DNA of 64,000 nt from Roseibium limicola (GTDB taxonomy: Bacteria; Pseudomonadota; Alphaproteobacteria; Rhizobiales; Stappiaceae), in the NCBI RefSeq assembly GCF_017313085.1, contig NZ_JAFLNF010000008.1:186001-250000 (forward strand). The letters run 5' to 3'. The first letter of the stretch is position 1, and each line of letters opens with the position of its first letter. A program made the position numbers and the translations under genes. Positions 8,756-17,696 of the stretch are shown one piece after another. The notes below the pieces were generated by a model. That model had not been told where the DNA came from. It ran no database searches and saw only the letters and a program-made list of their open reading frames with translations.

Positions 8756-9514
8756 ATGCCCAAACCTCTCGTTCTTGTCTCCGCTGATGTCAAATTCTTC
8801 GAAGGCTATTCTTGGCATGCCGCTCCGGACACCTATCTGAAAGCGCTTATAAATACGGCAGATGTGACACCATTGGTGCTGCCATCCTTTGGGGATGAAA
8901 TCGATATTGACGGTTTGCTGGAGCGAGTCGATGGCGTGCTCGCAACCGGATCACGCTCCAATGTCTCACCGGATCTCTATGGCGAGGAGCCGACCGAGGC
9001 CAATGGACCCTATGATCCGGGCCGGGACGCCACCACCCTGCCACTGCTGCGCAAGGCGATTGAAAAGGGCGTTCCGGTCTTCGCCATCTGCCGCGGCATG
9101 CAGGAGCTCAATGTAGCAATGGGCGGCACACTTCACACCGAGATCCAGGACATCGACGGACGTCACGACCACCGGGCCCCGACATCGGATGTTCCCGACG
9201 AACGCTTCCGCATTGCTCACCCCATCCAGGTCGAGGAAGGCAGCTGCATCGCCGGCATCTTCGGTGGCAAGCCGGTCGCGGTGAACTCCCTCCACCGCCA
9301 GGCTGTCGGCACTCTGGGCAAGGGCCTGAAGGTCGAGGCCCGTGCCGAAGACGGCACAGTGGAAGCCGTCACCGCAGCACACGCCCCAGGCTACGTCATG
9401 GCCACCCAGTGGCACCCGGAATACTGGGCTTCCAGCGACGAACCCTCGCAACAGCTGTTCAAGGCCTTCGGTGACGCAACCCGCGCCTATGCGGCAACCA
9501 AATCCGGCACCTGA
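8756..9514 (+). CDS. Class I glutamine amidotransferase-like gamma-glutamyl hydrolase (PuuD/C26 family)
   Basis: A 252-residue protein of peptidase family C26. The nucleophile elbow is AICRGMQELNVAMGG (Cys near residue 119). The His/Glu of the triad are in TQWHPEYW near 224. Relatives such as PuuD hydrolyse gamma-glutamyl-GABA in putrescine breakdown, but family members vary and no other puu gene is nearby. The start at 8756 (MPKPLVLVSAD) matches the family N-terminus. No good Shine-Dalgarno sequence precedes it, so the message may be leaderless or weakly initiated. Confidence 0.87.
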   Translation: MPKPLVLVSADVKFFEGYSWHAAPDTYLKALINTADVTPLVLPSFGDEIDIDGLLERVDGVLATGSRSNVSPDLYGEEPTEANGPYDPGRDATTLPLLRKAIEKGVPVFAICRGMQELNVAMGGTLHTEIQDIDGRHDHRAPTSDVPDERFRIAHPIQVEEGSCIAGIFGGKPVAVNSLHRQAVGTLGKGLKVEARAEDGTVEAVTAAHAPGYVMATQWHPEYWASSDEPSQQLFKAFGDATRAYAATKSGT

Positions 9515-9538
9515 ACCTGCAAGCACACCCTCTCCTTC

Positions 9539-9789
9539 GTCATCCCGCACGCAGCGAAGCGCAGATGCGGGATCGGTGAGCCACGGCCTCGCGGACAAGC
9601 CCTCACCCCCCGTTGCTGTCCCGGACAAAGATCCGGGACCTCATATGAGGCACGGCGTCTGCGGCGTGCAGGTCCCGGCGCAAAGCCGGGACAGCGGAGA
9701 AGGCGTCGCCGATGCGGTCTGGAGTTCTGGAAAACGCCAAGCTTTCGGCTCACCGGTCCCGGCTCTGCGCTGCGCTTGGCCGGGATGAC
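9539..9789. repeat. Dispersed palindromic repeats, modules A, B and inverted A
   Basis: Module A runs about 9539-9588. Module B runs about 9615-9697, opening GCTGTCCCGGAC and closing GCCGGGACAGCG. A second A-like module lies in inverse orientation at about 9747-9789. The cluster lies between the convergent puuD-like and aminotransferase genes. The palindromic arms could fold in RNA from either strand and serve as a two-way 3' end. No coding sequence is supported here. Confidence 0.75.
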
Positions 9790-9887
9790 GCGGGTAAGGA
9801 AGTGCCAAGAAGCAAATAGATTCAGGCTTTCGGGCCCGCCCTGTTCACGGGCGCCACCCCGTAACGTCAGTGGTCAACCTCTCCTTT

Positions 9888-9997
9888 GTCATCCCGCACG
9901 CAGTGAAGCGCAGATGCGGGATCGGGGAGCCACGGCCTTGCTAGCAAGCCACCACCCTCACCTCAAACGGCTGTCCCGGCGCAAGGCCGGGACAGCG
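9888..9997. repeat. Second repeat cluster in the same convergent gap, with perfect hairpin
   Basis: Another A module (about 9888-9940), then a compact B module at 9970-9997. The B module is a perfect 11-bp stem GCTGTCCCGGC/GCCGGGACAGC with a short loop. It ends 15 bases before the aminotransferase stop codon and could act as that gene's terminator-like hairpin, although no U-run is present. Confidence 0.7.
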
Positions 9998-10011
9998 GAG
10001 ATTTCAAAACC

Positions 10012-11193
10012 TCAAGGTTGGCTGTTTTCGCCGAGGAAGTCGTCCATGCGCGTCAGGGCGCGTTGGATGTTTTCGGTCGAATTGGCGTAGGACAGCCGGA
10101 TGTAGCCTTCACCAAGGATGCCGAAATCCGGACCGCCGATGACGGCAACGCCCGCATCTTCGAGAAGCGCAGACGCCAGCTTCTTGGCTTTCCAGCCGGT
10201 CGCCTTGATGTTGGGGAAGGCGTAGAATGCGCCGAGCGGCGTGCGGCAGGTGACGTTCGGCAACGCATTGAGACCGTCGACGACAACCTTCCGGCGCTTG
10301 TCGAATTCTGCGACCATCTCGTGCACCGCGTCCTGCGGACCGGTGAGGGCGGCAAGGCCTGCGAACTGGGCTGGGGCGTTGACGCAGGACCAGGCGTTGA
10401 CCGCCAGCTTGCGCGCCTTGTCCATCAGACCGTCTGGCCAGACGGAATAGCCCATGCGCCAACCGGTCATGGCATAGGTCTTGGACCAGCCGTCAAGCAG
10501 GATCAACCGGTCGCGAATGCTCTCAAAACCCAGCAGCGACACATGCTCCATGCCATCATAGGTCATCTGGGCGTAGATCTCGTCGGACATGATGGCGACG
10601 TTGGGATGCTTTTCCAGGCCAGCGACCAGCTTTTCGATTTCTGCCCGCGGGGTAACACCACCGCACGGATTGGCCGGCGAGTTGACGATGACCAGACGGG
10701 TCTTGTCGTTGATTAACGACAAGGTCTCTTCGGCAGAGAAGGCAAACTCGTTCTCTTCGCGGATCGGCACCGGGATCGGCGTGGCGCCGGTGAATTCGAT
10801 CATCGAGCGATAAATCGGGAAACCCGGATCCGGGTAGAGGATTTCCGCGCCCGGCTCTCCGAACATCATGATTGCCATGAACATGGTGACCTTGCCGCCG
10901 GGCACGATCAGCACATTGTCCGGGTTGGGCGCAAAACCCGTGCGTTTCTCCAGATCGGCGCTGACGGCCTCGCGCAGCGGCAAAATGCCGGTCGCCGGGG
11001 TGTAACCGTGGTGGCCATCCCTCAGCGCCTTGATCGCCGCTTCGACGATATGTTCCGGCGTACGGAAATCCGGCTGGCCGATGCCAAGGTTGATGATATC
11101 GCGGCCTTCGCCTGCCAGGGCAGTGGCGCGCGCCAGAACGGCAAAGGCGTTTTCCTCGCCGATGCGGTCAAATCCGGAAATGGTCGTCAGCAT
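10012..11193 (-). CDS. Class I/II pyridoxal-phosphate aminotransferase (aspartate/aromatic type)
   Basis: A 393-residue fold-type I aminotransferase. It has the N-terminal NLGIGQPDFRTP motif, the NSPANPCGGV motif (cofactor Asn), and LLDGWSKTYAMTGWRMGY, in which the SKTYAMTGWR lysine binds the cofactor. The C-terminal IRLSYANS holds the substrate-carboxylate arginine. Substrate is not decidable; aspartate, aromatic or alanine-type donors are all possible. I chose the ATG at 11193 (GGGGGA upstream); the longer frame to 11274 adds residues not typical of the family. It stands alone between the repeat-rich gap and a spermidine-synthase-like gene. Confidence 0.9.
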   Translation of the reverse strand: MLTTISGFDRIGEENAFAVLARATALAGEGRDIINLGIGQPDFRTPEHIVEAAIKALRDGHHGYTPATGILPLREAVSADLEKRTGFAPNPDNVLIVPGGKVTMFMAIMMFGEPGAEILYPDPGFPIYRSMIEFTGATPIPVPIREENEFAFSAEETLSLINDKTRLVIVNSPANPCGGVTPRAEIEKLVAGLEKHPNVAIMSDEIYAQMTYDGMEHVSLLGFESIRDRLILLDGWSKTYAMTGWRMGYSVWPDGLMDKARKLAVNAWSCVNAPAQFAGLAALTGPQDAVHEMVAEFDKRRKVVVDGLNALPNVTCRTPLGAFYAFPNIKATGWKAKKLASALLEDAGVAVIGGPDFGILGEGYIRLSYANSTENIQRALTRMDDFLGENSQP

Positions 11194-11298
11194 GGGTCCC
11201 CCGATCCTCGTCTTGTCTGTTTTGCCAGTAGCTTTAGCGGAAATCAGCATGCCGTGGAAAGCGCGCCGCGCCAAAACAGTTGTTCCAGAACTGACCGG

Positions 11299-12012
11299 TC
11301 AAAGCCGTCCGACATAGATCGTGTTGGTCTCTTCCACATCGTTCAACGGGCTGCTGAACGGAATGATGTGGCTTTCCGTGTGCGGAAAGACCTGCGCCAT
11401 TGCGGCTTCGAAATCATCAGCGGGCGGATCATTGGACCAGAGGGCGAAAACGCCTTTGGGCTGCAGGTGGCTCGCCAGCTTCATCAGGCCATCGGGTTGG
11501 TAGAAGGCGGCGTTCTTCGGATCGAGCACGTTGCTGGGCGAATGGTCGATGTCGACGAGAATGGCGTGGAACTTGCGGCCCGGCGCCTGTGGATCGAGGC
11601 CTTCGTCCGAGGCAGCCAAAGTGAAGAAATCGCCCAGCTGAAACCGGCAGCGGCCGTCGGCGGTGAGGTCGCGACCAACGGGAAGCAGCCCTTCCTTGTG
11701 CCAGTCGATCACCGGCTCAAGCGCATCAAGCACCATCAGCGAGGCGATGCGCTCATCCTTCAGGGCGGAGCGTGCAGTGTAGCCAAGGCCAAGGCCGCCG
11801 ACGACAACATCGAGGCCTTCACCAGAGACGGCGGCAAGCCCGAGCGTCGACAATTCCTCTTCTGCCACGGTGAAGCGGCTGGACATCAGATAGGCATCAC
11901 CAAGAATAATTTCATAGTAGTCTTCATTGGAGACCGGATCCCGCCGACGGCGCAAACTAAGGGCGCCAATGGGCGTCGGGCGGTAGTCAAGTTCTTCGAA
12001 AAATAAGCTCAC
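11299..12012 (-). CDS. Spermidine-synthase-like SAM-dependent protein
   Basis: A 237-residue protein with a Rossmann methyltransferase-type fold. The glycine-rich nucleotide loop is VVVGGLGLGYTARSAL, followed by MVLDALEPVIDWH, and ILVDIDHSPSNVL carries the acidic cluster found in polyamine aminopropyltransferases. Residues about 1-60 form the beta-strand-rich start (SNEDYYEIILGDAYLMSS). It is shorter than true SpeE (about 280-300), so aminopropyl transfer is not proven. The start is taken as GTG 12012 (VSLFFEELDYRP). The frame stays open further upstream, but that part overlaps the divergent desaturase and lacks family features. Confidence 0.75.
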   Translation of the reverse strand: MSLFFEELDYRPTPIGALSLRRRRDPVSNEDYYEIILGDAYLMSSRFTVAEEELSTLGLAAVSGEGLDVVVGGLGLGYTARSALKDERIASLMVLDALEPVIDWHKEGLLPVGRDLTADGRCRFQLGDFFTLAASDEGLDPQAPGRKFHAILVDIDHSPSNVLDPKNAAFYQPDGLMKLASHLQPKGVFALWSNDPPADDFEAAMAQVFPHTESHIIPFSSPLNDVEETNTIYVGRL

Positions 12013-12237
12013 GTAACGTCTTTCTGATCCGGAATCGCTTCTTAATGTCGCTGCAAAGCATAGAGCAAGTCGGTCTTTACACCAGAGAAAGCCGGGTAAA
12101 ACGGCCTTTCGCAGTGACAAACTATTTGGGTCCGTATTCGAACGTGCGTTGACCTGAGGCCTCTGGTCTGTCACGACCTTCCGGCTTGGGGTTTTCTCCC
12201 GAACAACACAAACGACATAAAATCGGGACAAACGAAC

Positions 12238-13227
12238 TTGCTGAAACACCAGATTCAAGAGCTCGCAGCTCACTGTGAGCGCTACCGCACTCCTGTTACG
12301 TGGCGCGCGTGCAGCCAGATCGTCACGACGGTTCTGCCGTTTCTGGCGCTGTTTGCGGCCATGTATTTCAGCCTGGACATCAGCTACTGGCTGACACTCG
12401 GGCTGGCGATACCCGCCGGTGGCTTGCTGGTGCGCTTCTTCATCATTCAGCATGACTGCGGGCACGGGTCGTTCTTCCCGTCGCAGATTGCCAACGACAT
12501 GACCGGCCGAATCGTAAGCATCCTGACGCTGACGCCCTATGCCTACTGGCGCCGGGCCCATGCGCTGCATCATGCGTCTTCGGCCAATCTCGACCGCCGC
12601 GGCATCGGCGACATAACGACGCTGACGGTGGCGGAATATTCCGCACTCCCCTTCTTGAAGCGCGTCGGCTATCGCGTTTACCGCAACCCGTTCTTCCTGA
12701 CGCTGGTTGGCGGGGTGCTGCATTTTCTGGTGATCCAGCGGGTACCGTTTTCAGTGCAGCGCCCGAATCGTCAAATGACCCTCAGTGTTCTGGCGCTCAA
12801 TCTGGCGATCGTTCTGGTCTACGGCATTCTGGTCTATCTGCTCGGCTGGACCGACTTCCTGATGCTCTTTGCACCGATGGTGTTGATTGCCTGTGCAGCC
12901 GGCGTGTGGCTGTTCTACATCCAGCATCAGTTCGAGGAGACCCATTGGTCAGCCGGTACCGAGTGGGACCGCAAGACAGCGGCCATCCTGGGCTCGTCCT
13001 ATTATGCGCTGCCGAAGGTGCTGCACTGGTTCACCGGCAACATCGGCCTGCACCACATTCACCACCTGTGCAGCCAGATCCCGAACTATCGCCTGCAGGA
13101 ATGCATGGCGGCGCGGCCGGAGCTGGCGCATATCAATCGTCTGACGATCTGGGAAAGCCTGAAGTGCGCCAATCTGGCGCTTTGGGACGAAAGCACAAAA
13201 CGCCTGGTGCCTTTCCGAGCCGCCTGA
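12238..13227 (+). CDS. Fatty acid desaturase (membrane di-iron)
   Basis: A 329-residue integral membrane desaturase. The three histidine boxes are visible: HDCGH at 72-76, HALHH at 108-112, and GLHHIHHL near 270-276. Four or more hydrophobic segments surround them. Such enzymes introduce a double bond into acyl chains of membrane lipids. The best start is TTG at 12238, with GGGA about ten bases upstream; the first in-frame ATG (12361) would delete the first membrane segment. It is transcribed away from the spermidine-synthase-like gene, with a 225-base shared upstream gap. Confidence 0.9.
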   Translation: MLKHQIQELAAHCERYRTPVTWRACSQIVTTVLPFLALFAAMYFSLDISYWLTLGLAIPAGGLLVRFFIIQHDCGHGSFFPSQIANDMTGRIVSILTLTPYAYWRRAHALHHASSANLDRRGIGDITTLTVAEYSALPFLKRVGYRVYRNPFFLTLVGGVLHFLVIQRVPFSVQRPNRQMTLSVLALNLAIVLVYGILVYLLGWTDFLMLFAPMVLIACAAGVWLFYIQHQFEETHWSAGTEWDRKTAAILGSSYYALPKVLHWFTGNIGLHHIHHLCSQIPNYRLQECMAARPELAHINRLTIWESLKCANLALWDESTKRLVPFRAA

Positions 13228-13393
13228 CCGACAGACAGATTTTGATGAATTTCGACAGGGCGTGTGAACAATCCACGCCCTGTTGCACGTCTGCCCCCTC
13301 CCGTTTCGAACAAAGACTGCTTATATTCGCCGGGACTCAGTGGGCGGACCGTCTGGTTTCCGCCCTTTCCACGCACAGCCCGAGGGACACATC

Positions 13394-14500
13394 ATGTCTC
13401 AGACACAAGACGCCGCCGTCGAACAGATCCCGGTCACCGTGCTGACCGGCTATCTCGGTTCCGGCAAGACAACGCTTCTCAACCGGATCCTCACCGAAAA
13501 CCACGGTCAGCGCTATGCCGTGATCGTCAATGAGTTTGGCGAGGTCGGCATCGACAACGATCTTCTGGTCGAGTCCGATGAAGAAATTTTCGAAATGAAC
13601 AACGGCTGCATCTGCTGCACCGTTCGCGGTGACCTGATCCGCACGGTTCAGAATCTGATGAAACGCCGCGGCTCTTTCGACGCAATCATCGTTGAAACCA
13701 CCGGCGTCGCCGATCCGGCCCCCGTGGCACAGACTTTCTTCATGGACGATGACGTACGCGCCAAGGCGAAGCTCGATGCGGTGATTGCCGTCGTCGATGC
13801 ACGCCATGTGTTGCAGCGCCTGGAAGACACGGAAGAAGCCGAAGACCAGATCGCCTTTGCCGATGTAATCCTGCTCAACAAGACCGACCTGGTCACCGAA
13901 GAAGAGCTGGCAACCGTCGAAGCGCGCATCCGGGCAATCAATCCTTACGCGGTGCGTCACAAGACCGAGCGTTGCGCCATCGACCTGAAGGCCGTGCTCG
14001 ACCGCGGCGCTTTCGATCTGGACCGCATTCTGTCGCTCGACCCGCACTTCCTTGAGCATGGCCATCACGAAGATGAATGCGGCCCGGACTGCGACCATGA
14101 TCACGACCACGGGCATCATCATCACGCCCATGGCCACGATCACGCGCATGACCATGAATGTGGTCCGGACTGCGATCATGATCACCACGCCCACGACACC
14201 CCGCACAGCGTGAAGAGCATTTCCCTGCGCCAGGGCGATCTCGATCCGAACATGTTCTTCCCGTGGATCAATCAGGTGACCCAGATCCAGGGGCCGAACA
14301 TTCTGCGTCTGAAGGGCATTCTGGCGTTCAAGGGCGACCCGCAGCGCTACGTTGTGCAGGGCGTTCACATGATCGTCGAAGGCAATCACCAGCGTGACTG
14401 GAAAGCCGATGAGCCACGCGAGAGCCGTCTGGTCTTCATCGGTCGCGATCTCGACTTTGAGGCGCTGAAGGACAGCTTCAACGCCTGCGTTGCGGAATAA
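13394..14500 (+). CDS. CobW/COG0523-family metallochaperone GTPase, His-rich
   Basis: A 368-residue G3E GTPase. It has a Walker A motif GYLGSGKTT (19-27), the family's zinc-binding GCICCT motif (Cys 72, 74, 75), a base-specificity NKTD motif in ILLNKTDLV, and a C-terminal CobW domain (about 285-360). Between them (about 226-268) lies a metal-binding stretch with two copies of an ECGPDCDHDH unit separated by His/Asp runs. This suggests Zn or Ni/Co storage or delivery; the metal is inferred. Start ATG 13394 has GAGGGA upstream. It heads a plus-strand series with the WD40 gene ten bases downstream. Confidence 0.92.
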   Translation: MSQTQDAAVEQIPVTVLTGYLGSGKTTLLNRILTENHGQRYAVIVNEFGEVGIDNDLLVESDEEIFEMNNGCICCTVRGDLIRTVQNLMKRRGSFDAIIVETTGVADPAPVAQTFFMDDDVRAKAKLDAVIAVVDARHVLQRLEDTEEAEDQIAFADVILLNKTDLVTEEELATVEARIRAINPYAVRHKTERCAIDLKAVLDRGAFDLDRILSLDPHFLEHGHHEDECGPDCDHDHDHGHHHHAHGHDHAHDHECGPDCDHDHHAHDTPHSVKSISLRQGDLDPNMFFPWINQVTQIQGPNILRLKGILAFKGDPQRYVVQGVHMIVEGNHQRDWKADEPRESRLVFIGRDLDFEALKDSFNACVAE

Positions 14501-14510
14501 GGGGACCGTT

Positions 14511-15485
14511 TTGCCGACATTAGCACCCGTCGACGCGCAGAGCTTCGTTGTTCGCGCCGGCTTCCTCAAGGACGTGCCGTATTTCGCCCTTGGCGATGGC
14601 GATCTCTGTTTCGTTGAAGGCGCGGAAAGCCGCACCAAAGCTCACAAGGCTGGTCTTCTGGCTGCCGTCGAGGCAGAGGATGGCAACAGCCTGATCACCT
14701 CCGGCGACGATGGCAAGATCATGCAGATCTCCGCTGATGGATCGGCAGAGATGCTGGCGGAACGGCCGCGCAAATGGATCGACATGATCGCCGCCGGCCC
14801 CTCCGGGGCCATCGGCTTTGCCTCTGGCCGCACCGCCTGGGTGCGAATGCCGGATGGCAAGGAGCGCGAGTTCACCCATGAGCGTGCTGTCGGCGGTCTG
14901 GCCTTTGCCCCCAAGGGCCTGAAGTTGGCCGTGGCGCGTTATGACGGCGTGAGCGTGTGGTTTGCCAATGCAGATGCTGCCCCGACTGACTACGAGTGGA
15001 AGGGCGCTCATCTGGGCGCCAGCTATTCGCCGGATGGCAAGTATCTCGTCACCACCATGCAGGAAAACGCCCTGCACGGCTGGCGCCTGAGCGATGCGCA
15101 GGACATGCGCATGTCCGGCTATCCCTCCAAGGTGAAGAGCTGGAGCTGGTCGCAAAAAGGACGCTATCTGGCAACCTCGGGCGCGCAGGCCGCGATCTGC
15201 TGGCCGTTCTTCGGCAAGACCGGACCGATGGGGCAGAACCCGTTGCAGCTGGGCACGCGCGGCGACAGCACGGTCTCCTGCGTCGCCTGTCATCCAAAGG
15301 AAGATGTGGTCGCCGTTGGCTATCTCGACGGCATGATCATGATGTGCCGGTTCGAGGACAACGGCGAAGTGTTGCTGCGCCGTCCGGGCAAGAGCGCCGT
15401 CTCAGCCATGGGCTGGGACAAGATGGGTCTGCGACTGGCCTTCGGCACCGAGGAAGGTGAAGCGGGAACCATCTCCCTGATCTGA
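14511..15485 (+). CDS. WD40-repeat beta-propeller protein
   Basis: A 324-residue protein made of about six to seven WD40-like blades, with recurring patterns such as GNSLITSGDDGKIMQIS, SYSPDGKYLVTTMQENALHGW and KEDVVAVGYLDGMIMM. It has no signal peptide, so it is cytoplasmic. WD40 proteins are scaffolds; a partner role to the CobW GTPase upstream is likely from the ten-base spacing. I chose TTG 14511 because AAGGGGACC lies just upstream; a TTG at 14490 overlaps cobW and has no such site. No catalytic motif is seen. Confidence 0.8.
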   Translation: MPTLAPVDAQSFVVRAGFLKDVPYFALGDGDLCFVEGAESRTKAHKAGLLAAVEAEDGNSLITSGDDGKIMQISADGSAEMLAERPRKWIDMIAAGPSGAIGFASGRTAWVRMPDGKEREFTHERAVGGLAFAPKGLKLAVARYDGVSVWFANADAAPTDYEWKGAHLGASYSPDGKYLVTTMQENALHGWRLSDAQDMRMSGYPSKVKSWSWSQKGRYLATSGAQAAICWPFFGKTGPMGQNPLQLGTRGDSTVSCVACHPKEDVVAVGYLDGMIMMCRFEDNGEVLLRRPGKSAVSAMGWDKMGLRLAFGTEEGEAGTISLI

Positions 15486-15511
15486 GGCTTTTCAGGTGAG
15501 GAGGGTTCTTC

Positions 15512-16018
15512 ATGGCACGTCTGTTTGTAATGATCGTCGCGGTTATACTTGGCACCACGACATCGCAATTTCCCGAGTTCGCCCAGCAATATCGTCAACG
15601 CCTGGGTGGGGCGATTGACGCGTTGCGCGAGGTGATGACGGAGTTCGAGCAGGACGCTGTTTCGGAGAACCTGAGTGTTCCCCAGGCAATCGTCAGGATG
15701 CAGGGCTCGCAAGATACGCTTGTTGCGCGGCGCGGGCACTCGATGGAGCGGGCGCTGCGGCGCTTGCAGTCGCTGAGCGATCAACGAGACGCCCTGGCGC
15801 AGGCCGGACCTTTTGCCCGCGTTGTCGTGGTGATGGGAGACCTGGATGCGCCTTTGGCCCGGGCCACATTCGAGGATTTCGAGCCGGCGGTGCCGGTGAC
15901 AGGTGAAGGCATTGCCAGTGCCGCAGGGGGCGGATTACTGGGATTGATTTTGGCGTGGATGGGCGTTGGCACCGTTCGCGCTGCAAGACAACGACGACGC
16001 AGAACAAGAACGATTTGA
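15512..16018 (+). CDS. DUF2937-like small membrane protein
   Basis: A 168-residue protein with an N-terminal hydrophobic segment (about 3-20), a helical middle with Arg/Glu-rich heptads (about 25-105), and a C-terminal hydrophobic segment (about 128-152, ASAAGGGLLGLILAWMG) followed by a basic tail RQRRRRTRT. This layout matches my recollection of DUF2937 proteins; function unknown. GAGGAGG seven bases before ATG 15512 is a strong ribosome site. It lies 26 bases after the WD40 gene and 17 before the gamma-glutamyltransferase-like gene, hence probably co-transcribed. Confidence 0.65.
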   Translation: MARLFVMIVAVILGTTTSQFPEFAQQYRQRLGGAIDALREVMTEFEQDAVSENLSVPQAIVRMQGSQDTLVARRGHSMERALRRLQSLSDQRDALAQAGPFARVVVVMGDLDAPLARATFEDFEPAVPVTGEGIASAAGGGLLGLILAWMGVGTVRAARQRRRRTRTI

Positions 16019-16035
16019 CGGGATCTGGAGCGGGC

Positions 16036-17631
16036 ATGGATACGATTACCTCATCTGGTGGCATGGTTGTGGCACCGCACAAGGCGGCAGCGCAGGCAGG
16101 GGCCGATATTCTCAGTGAGGGCGGCTCGGCTCTTGAGGCAATGATCGCAGCAGCTTCAACCATTGCGGTGGTCTATCCGCATATGAACTCCATCGGCGGC
16201 GATGGCTTCTGGCTGATGTCGGAGCCGGGCAAGGCGCCGAAGGTGCTGATGGCCTGTGGGTCAGCCGGCTCCAATGCGACGGTTGAGACCTACCACCGGG
16301 CCGGTCATGAAACGGTGCCAACACGCGGACCGCTGGCAGCGTTGACAGTGGCCGGCACCATTGGCGGGTGGGCCAAGGCCAAGGAAGCGGCACAGTCGAT
16401 TGGCGCGGGCAAGATCCCCAATCGGGTCCTGCTGGAAAACGCCGTGCGCTATGCCAAGGAAGGCATCACGGTCACCCGCAGCCAGGCCGGACTGACGGCG
16501 TCCAAGTTCGAAGAGCTGAAGGACCAGCCCGGGTTCGCCGATGTCTACCTGAAAGACGGCAAAGCGCCGAACGAAGGCGACACCTTGCGTCAGGAGCGGC
16601 TGGCCGACACGCTGGAACATCTCGGCGCAGAAGGCTTCGACGAGTTTTATCGCGGCGACGTCGGTGCGGCGATCGCCGAGGACCTGGAGCGCATCGGCTC
16701 TCCGGTGACCAAGAAAGACCTTGAGAGGTTCGAAGCGGTCTTCAAGGAGCCTTTGAAGGCCGAGCTTTCCTGCGGCACCATCTACAATGCCCCCCCACCG
16801 ACCCAGGGCCTGGCCTCTCTGATCATTCTGGGACTTTACGATCGTCTGGGTTTGAAGCCGGGAGAAGGCTTCGATCTGGTCCACGGCGCGGTGGAAGCAA
16901 CCAAACGGGCGTTCCTTGTGCGCGATCGCATTGTCACGGACCCGAATCGTCTGCCGGAAAGCCCGCGTGATTTCCTGACGTCCGAGTGGCTCGACAAGGA
17001 AGCCGGTGAAATCAGCATGAAGCGGGCTGCCGCCTGGCCACAGGTACAAAAGCCCGGTGACACGATCTGGATGGGCGCTGTCGATGCCAAGGGTGTCGCG
17101 GTCTCCTTCATCCAGTCGACCTACTGGGAATTCGGCTCCGGCTGTGTGCTGCCGAAAACCGGCATCATCTGGCAGAATCGGGGCGCCAGTTTCTCCCTGC
17201 ATCCGGATGCGCTGAACGTTCTGGAGCCGGGCCGCCAACCGTTCCACACGCTGAATCCGGCGATGGCGCGTCTGAAGGACGGCCGCACCATCACCTATGG
17301 CACCATGGGCGGCGAGGGCCAGCCTCAGACGCAGGCAGCGATCTTCATTCGCCATGTGCTCAACAAGATGCCGGTCGGAGAGGCTATCGATGCGCCGCGC
17401 TGGCTGCTGGGCCGCACCTGGGGCGAAGACACCACCGCGCTACGGCTGGAAGGCCGGTTCGATCCGGATCTGGTCAGAGCTCTGGAACGGTCCGGTCATG
17501 AGGCGATCCAGATTTCCGATGACTATTCCGACATGATGGGCCATGCGGGCATGATTTCCCGCAACGCCCGGGGTGGGCTGGAAGGCGCGCATGATCCGCG
17601 TGCCGACGGTGGAGCGGCGGTCGCGCGATAG
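16036..17631 (+). CDS. Gamma-glutamyltransferase-family hydrolase
   Basis: A 531-residue Ntn-hydrolase of the gamma-glutamyltransferase family. The self-cleavage site/nucleophile is expected at Thr343 in PGDTIWMGAVD, giving large and small chains. FGSGCVLPKTGIIWQNRG and the near C-terminal TMGGEGQPQTQ are family signatures. The usual nucleophile context (TTH) is replaced by GDT, as in the more distant YwrD/acylase-like branch, so glutathione may not be the substrate. No signal peptide is seen; cytoplasmic location is inferred. Start ATG 16036 has GGAG upstream. Confidence 0.85.
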   Translation: MDTITSSGGMVVAPHKAAAQAGADILSEGGSALEAMIAAASTIAVVYPHMNSIGGDGFWLMSEPGKAPKVLMACGSAGSNATVETYHRAGHETVPTRGPLAALTVAGTIGGWAKAKEAAQSIGAGKIPNRVLLENAVRYAKEGITVTRSQAGLTASKFEELKDQPGFADVYLKDGKAPNEGDTLRQERLADTLEHLGAEGFDEFYRGDVGAAIAEDLERIGSPVTKKDLERFEAVFKEPLKAELSCGTIYNAPPPTQGLASLIILGLYDRLGLKPGEGFDLVHGAVEATKRAFLVRDRIVTDPNRLPESPRDFLTSEWLDKEAGEISMKRAAAWPQVQKPGDTIWMGAVDAKGVAVSFIQSTYWEFGSGCVLPKTGIIWQNRGASFSLHPDALNVLEPGRQPFHTLNPAMARLKDGRTITYGTMGGEGQPQTQAAIFIRHVLNKMPVGEAIDAPRWLLGRTWGEDTTALRLEGRFDPDLVRALERSGHEAIQISDDYSDMMGHAGMISRNARGGLEGAHDPRADGGAAVAR

Positions 17632-17696
17632 CACGCTTGCCTCTTGCCGGCTTTCGCGGTTTGCTGACGCTGAAATAGAATTGATTTGGAGAGCCC

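Noticed and set aside
12013..12723. N-terminal extension of the spermidine-synthase-like frame
   Set aside because: It overlaps the divergent desaturase, is Arg/Gln-rich, and has no family similarity; the GTG at 12012 gives a complete domain.
14071..14200. Repeated gatcacgaccac-like DNA, possible CRISPR or satellite
   Set aside because: The repeats are in frame and encode the His/Asp linker of CobW, with irregular spacing and no unique spacers.
13337..14638. Long open frame on the minus strand opposite the CobW gene
   Set aside because: It has no recognisable domain and exactly shadows a gene with intact GTPase motifs.
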